A stretch of DNA of 6,089 nucleotides from Prevotellaceae bacterium (GTDB taxonomy: Bacteria > Bacteroidota > Bacteroidia > Bacteroidales > UBA932), in contig JAIROF010000220.1 of NCBI GenBank assembly GCA_031257655.1, positions 1-6,089 on the forward strand, given 5' to 3'. Position numbers and translations under genes: made by a program. Numbering within the stretch: position 1 is the stretch's first letter; each line of letters opens with the position of its first letter. The notes below the pieces were generated by a model that worked only from the letters and a program-made list of their open reading frames with translations, was not told the origin of the DNA and ran no database searches. Shown here piece by piece: positions 4,647 to 6,089 of this stretch.

Positions 4647-5888
4647 ATGGCACACAGATGGCGAATACTTACTCTACTGCTTACCCTCTTGTACGCTGCG
4701 CTGGCCTGCGGACAGGGCAAAAGAAAAGTGGCCATGCTGGAGCCTGTCATCAAAAGCGGTGAGGTTACGCTGCTGCAGAAAGAAATCATTCGCGGAACGC
4801 TGGAGGAGGCCATTATCGCCACGCCCGGCTACGAAGCCGTAACGCGCACAAACCTCGACGCCATTGCCGGCGAGCTGAGCTTTCAGCAGAGCGGGATGGT
4901 GGACGACGACCAGCGCAAGCGCATAGGCGTAATGAGCGGCGCCGACCTCATCTGCGTGCTGCAGCTTACCGCCGAAGACAACGACCTCTACGTGAGCAGC
5001 TCGCTGATAGAGATAGAGAGCGGAAAAATCATCCGCACGGCCAACGAGCTGATTCACGGAGCGTCTGGCGCCGCCATCCAGGAGGGCTGCAAGTCGCTGG
5101 CGGAGAAGCTGACGAGCGGGGTGAGCGTAGCCGTTCCGCTCGACCCGGGCGTCCCGGAGATGGTGCAGGTGCAGGGGGGAAAGTTCATGATGGGCTGCAC
5201 CGCAGAGCAGGAAGGCGCCTGCGAGGAGGACGAGCTGCCCGTGCGGCAGGTGTCCGTGCCCAGCTTCCGGATAAGCCAGACGGAGGTAACCCACGAGCAG
5301 TACGTGCGATTTCTGAACGAAAGCGAAATAAAAACGGCGGAGGCTTACGCCGACAAAAAGCTGATACACGTCAACGCCCACGTGGAGTACGCCAACGGAC
5401 GGTGGAGCGTGGTGGTAGGATACGAAAGCTACCCGATGATCTACGTGTCGTGGTTTGGGGCAGCCGCCTACTGCCGGTGGGCGGGCGGACGCCTGCCTAC
5501 CGAAGCGGAGTGGGAGTACGCGGCGCGCGGCGGCAGCAAAAGCGCCAAGAGAAAATACGCCGGCAGCAACGCCGCCAACGAGGTGGCATGGTTTGCCGGC
5601 AACAGCGACAACCACGTGCATCCGGTAGCCCGAAAAAAGCCAAACGAGCTGGGCCTGTTCGACATGAGCGGCAACGTGTGGGAGTGGTGCGCCGACTGGT
5701 ACGTCTCCAACGCATACGCCGTAGAGCTGCCGGACGACATGTCGGGCACCATTCGCGTGCTGCGCGGCGGCAGCTGGAACGACGATCTGCCAAACTGCCG
5801 CACCACCTACCGGTTCAACAACGTGCCGGAAAGCAGCTACGGAAACCTCGGCTTCAGGCTGCTCATCCCGGAGCCGGGCGAAGCGTGA
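4647..5888 (+). CDS. Exported CsgG/LpoB-like protein fused to a SUMF1 (FGE-like) domain
   Basis: This is a 413-residue protein. Residues 1 to about 23 form a signal peptide; ALAC at 18-21 is a weak lipobox, so lipidation at C21 is possible but unsure. Residues 26-160 match the CsgG/TolB-N/LpoB type: VAMLEP, then VTRTNLDAIAGELSFQQSG, GADLICVLQL and SSLIEIESGKIIR. Residues 170-408 are a SUMF1 domain: VQVQGGKFMMG, EVTHEQYVRFLN, YVSWFGAAAYCRWAGGRLPT, EAEWEYAARGG, GLFDMSGNVWEWCADWY, RVLRGGSW (370-377) and GFRLL. Catalytic FGE has two cysteines after GGS(W/Y); here the first is D379 and only C384 remains. It is therefore probably a non-catalytic or differently acting member. It is coupled to the LPP20 gene by a five-base gap, with a weak AAGGA at 4630-4634. 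Joint action in the envelope is inferred. Confidence 0.85.
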   Translation: MAHRWRILTLLLTLLYAALACGQGKRKVAMLEPVIKSGEVTLLQKEIIRGTLEEAIIATPGYEAVTRTNLDAIAGELSFQQSGMVDDDQRKRIGVMSGADLICVLQLTAEDNDLYVSSSLIEIESGKIIRTANELIHGASGAAIQEGCKSLAEKLTSGVSVAVPLDPGVPEMVQVQGGKFMMGCTAEQEGACEEDELPVRQVSVPSFRISQTEVTHEQYVRFLNESEIKTAEAYADKKLIHVNAHVEYANGRWSVVVGYESYPMIYVSWFGAAAYCRWAGGRLPTEAEWEYAARGGSKSAKRKYAGSNAANEVAWFAGNSDNHVHPVARKKPNELGLFDMSGNVWEWCADWYVSNAYAVELPDDMSGTIRVLRGGSWNDDLPNCRTTYRFNNVPESSYGNLGFRLLIPEPGEA

Positions 5889-5934
5889 AGACAAAAATGA
5901 GGCTTTTTGCATTCTACAAAGTTAGACCTCACCT

Positions 5935-5984
5935 CCCGTCCTGCCGAATTACAAACTCGGCAGGACGGGGAGTTTAGTTTTTAG
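5935..5984 (+). terminator. Intrinsic terminator of the LPP20/SUMF1 operon
   Basis: A perfect 13-bp stem pairs 5935-5947 with 5957-5969 around the 9-base loop ATTACAAAC. It is G+C-rich and is followed by GAGTTTAGTTTTTAG, so the T-rich tail is the beginning of the heptamer array. It lies about 47 bases after the stop at 5888. On the minus strand it has no T tract at its far side. The hairpin may also belong to a dispersed intergenic element family, which I cannot test here. Confidence 0.65.
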
Positions 5985-6089
5985 TTTTTAGTTTTTAGTT
6001 TTTAGTTTTTAGTTTTTAGTTTTTAGTTTTTAGTTTTTAGTTTTTAGTTTTTAGTTTTTAGTTTTTAGTTTTTAGTTTTTAGTTTTTAG
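5973..6089. repeat. Heptamer tandem array TTTTTAG, at least 16 units
   Basis: A partial unit TTTAG (5973-5977) is followed by 16 identical TTTTTAG units (5978-6089) with no substitution or indel. The window ends exactly at a unit boundary inside the array, so the true length is not seen. The complete uniformity contrasts with the diverged array at the start of the window. Confidence 0.97.

Noticed and set aside
4674..5912. 412-codon minus-strand frame opposite the SUMF1 fusion gene
   Set aside because: Despite covering nearly the whole gene, its residues follow the complementary codons of a well-conserved SUMF1 domain and show no fold of their own.

Overview
The window is most likely chromosomal DNA of a Bacteroidetes (probably Bacteroidales) bacterium. 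Two -7 boxes match the Bacteroidetes consensus TAnnTTTG exactly (TACATTTG and TATCTTTG), and a third is one base off (TATCTTTA). Starts lie in A-rich leaders with little Shine-Dalgarno signal. The gene content also fits: a PepD dipeptidase, a secreted thioredoxin-like protein, an LPP20-type protein and a CsgG-like/SUMF1 fusion. Coding DNA is clearly G+C-richer than the intergenic DNA. No species can be named from sequence alone.

Layout: 1-225 is a heptamer array (TNTGCAT, 32 units). 226-537 is gene-free and holds a C-rich tract and a large nested inverted repeat behind the pepD stop. 538-2001 (minus) is pepD. 2002-2222 is a divergent promoter region. 2223-2756 (plus) encodes an exported thioredoxin-fold protein with a WCGWC site. 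2745-3110 is a composite of a TTAATGG array, a 15-bp array, several hairpins and an AATTGAG array. 3103-3207 may be the 3' tail of a lost gene. 3208-3579 is AT-rich and carries a two-copy 63-bp repeat and a promoter. 3580-4641 and 4647-5888 (plus) form a two-gene operon for exported proteins: an LPP20-domain protein and a protein with a CsgG/LpoB-like N-terminus fused to a SUMF1-type domain. 5935-5984 is a strong hairpin terminator whose T-rich tail runs into a TTTTTAG array that fills the rest of the window.

The genes are ordinary cell-envelope and housekeeping functions. PepD cleaves dipeptides in the cytoplasm. The thioredoxin-like protein probably handles thiols outside the cytoplasm. The operon pair probably acts in the periplasm or at the outer membrane in envelope assembly; that role is inferred from domain families. 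The SUMF1 domain lacks one of the two catalytic cysteines of formylglycine-generating enzyme, so it is probably not that enzyme.

The unusual signal is in the non-coding DNA. Four different tandem repeats, all with a 7-bp unit but with different sequences, occur within 6 kb, plus a 15-bp array abutting one of them. The array next to the thioredoxin-like gene supplies its stop codon, another supplies a terminator tail, and both window ends lie inside arrays. The divergent promoter region has none. This suggests a process that generates or tolerates heptamer arrays mainly downstream of genes. No CRISPR, tRNA, rRNA, transposase or complete mobile element was seen.
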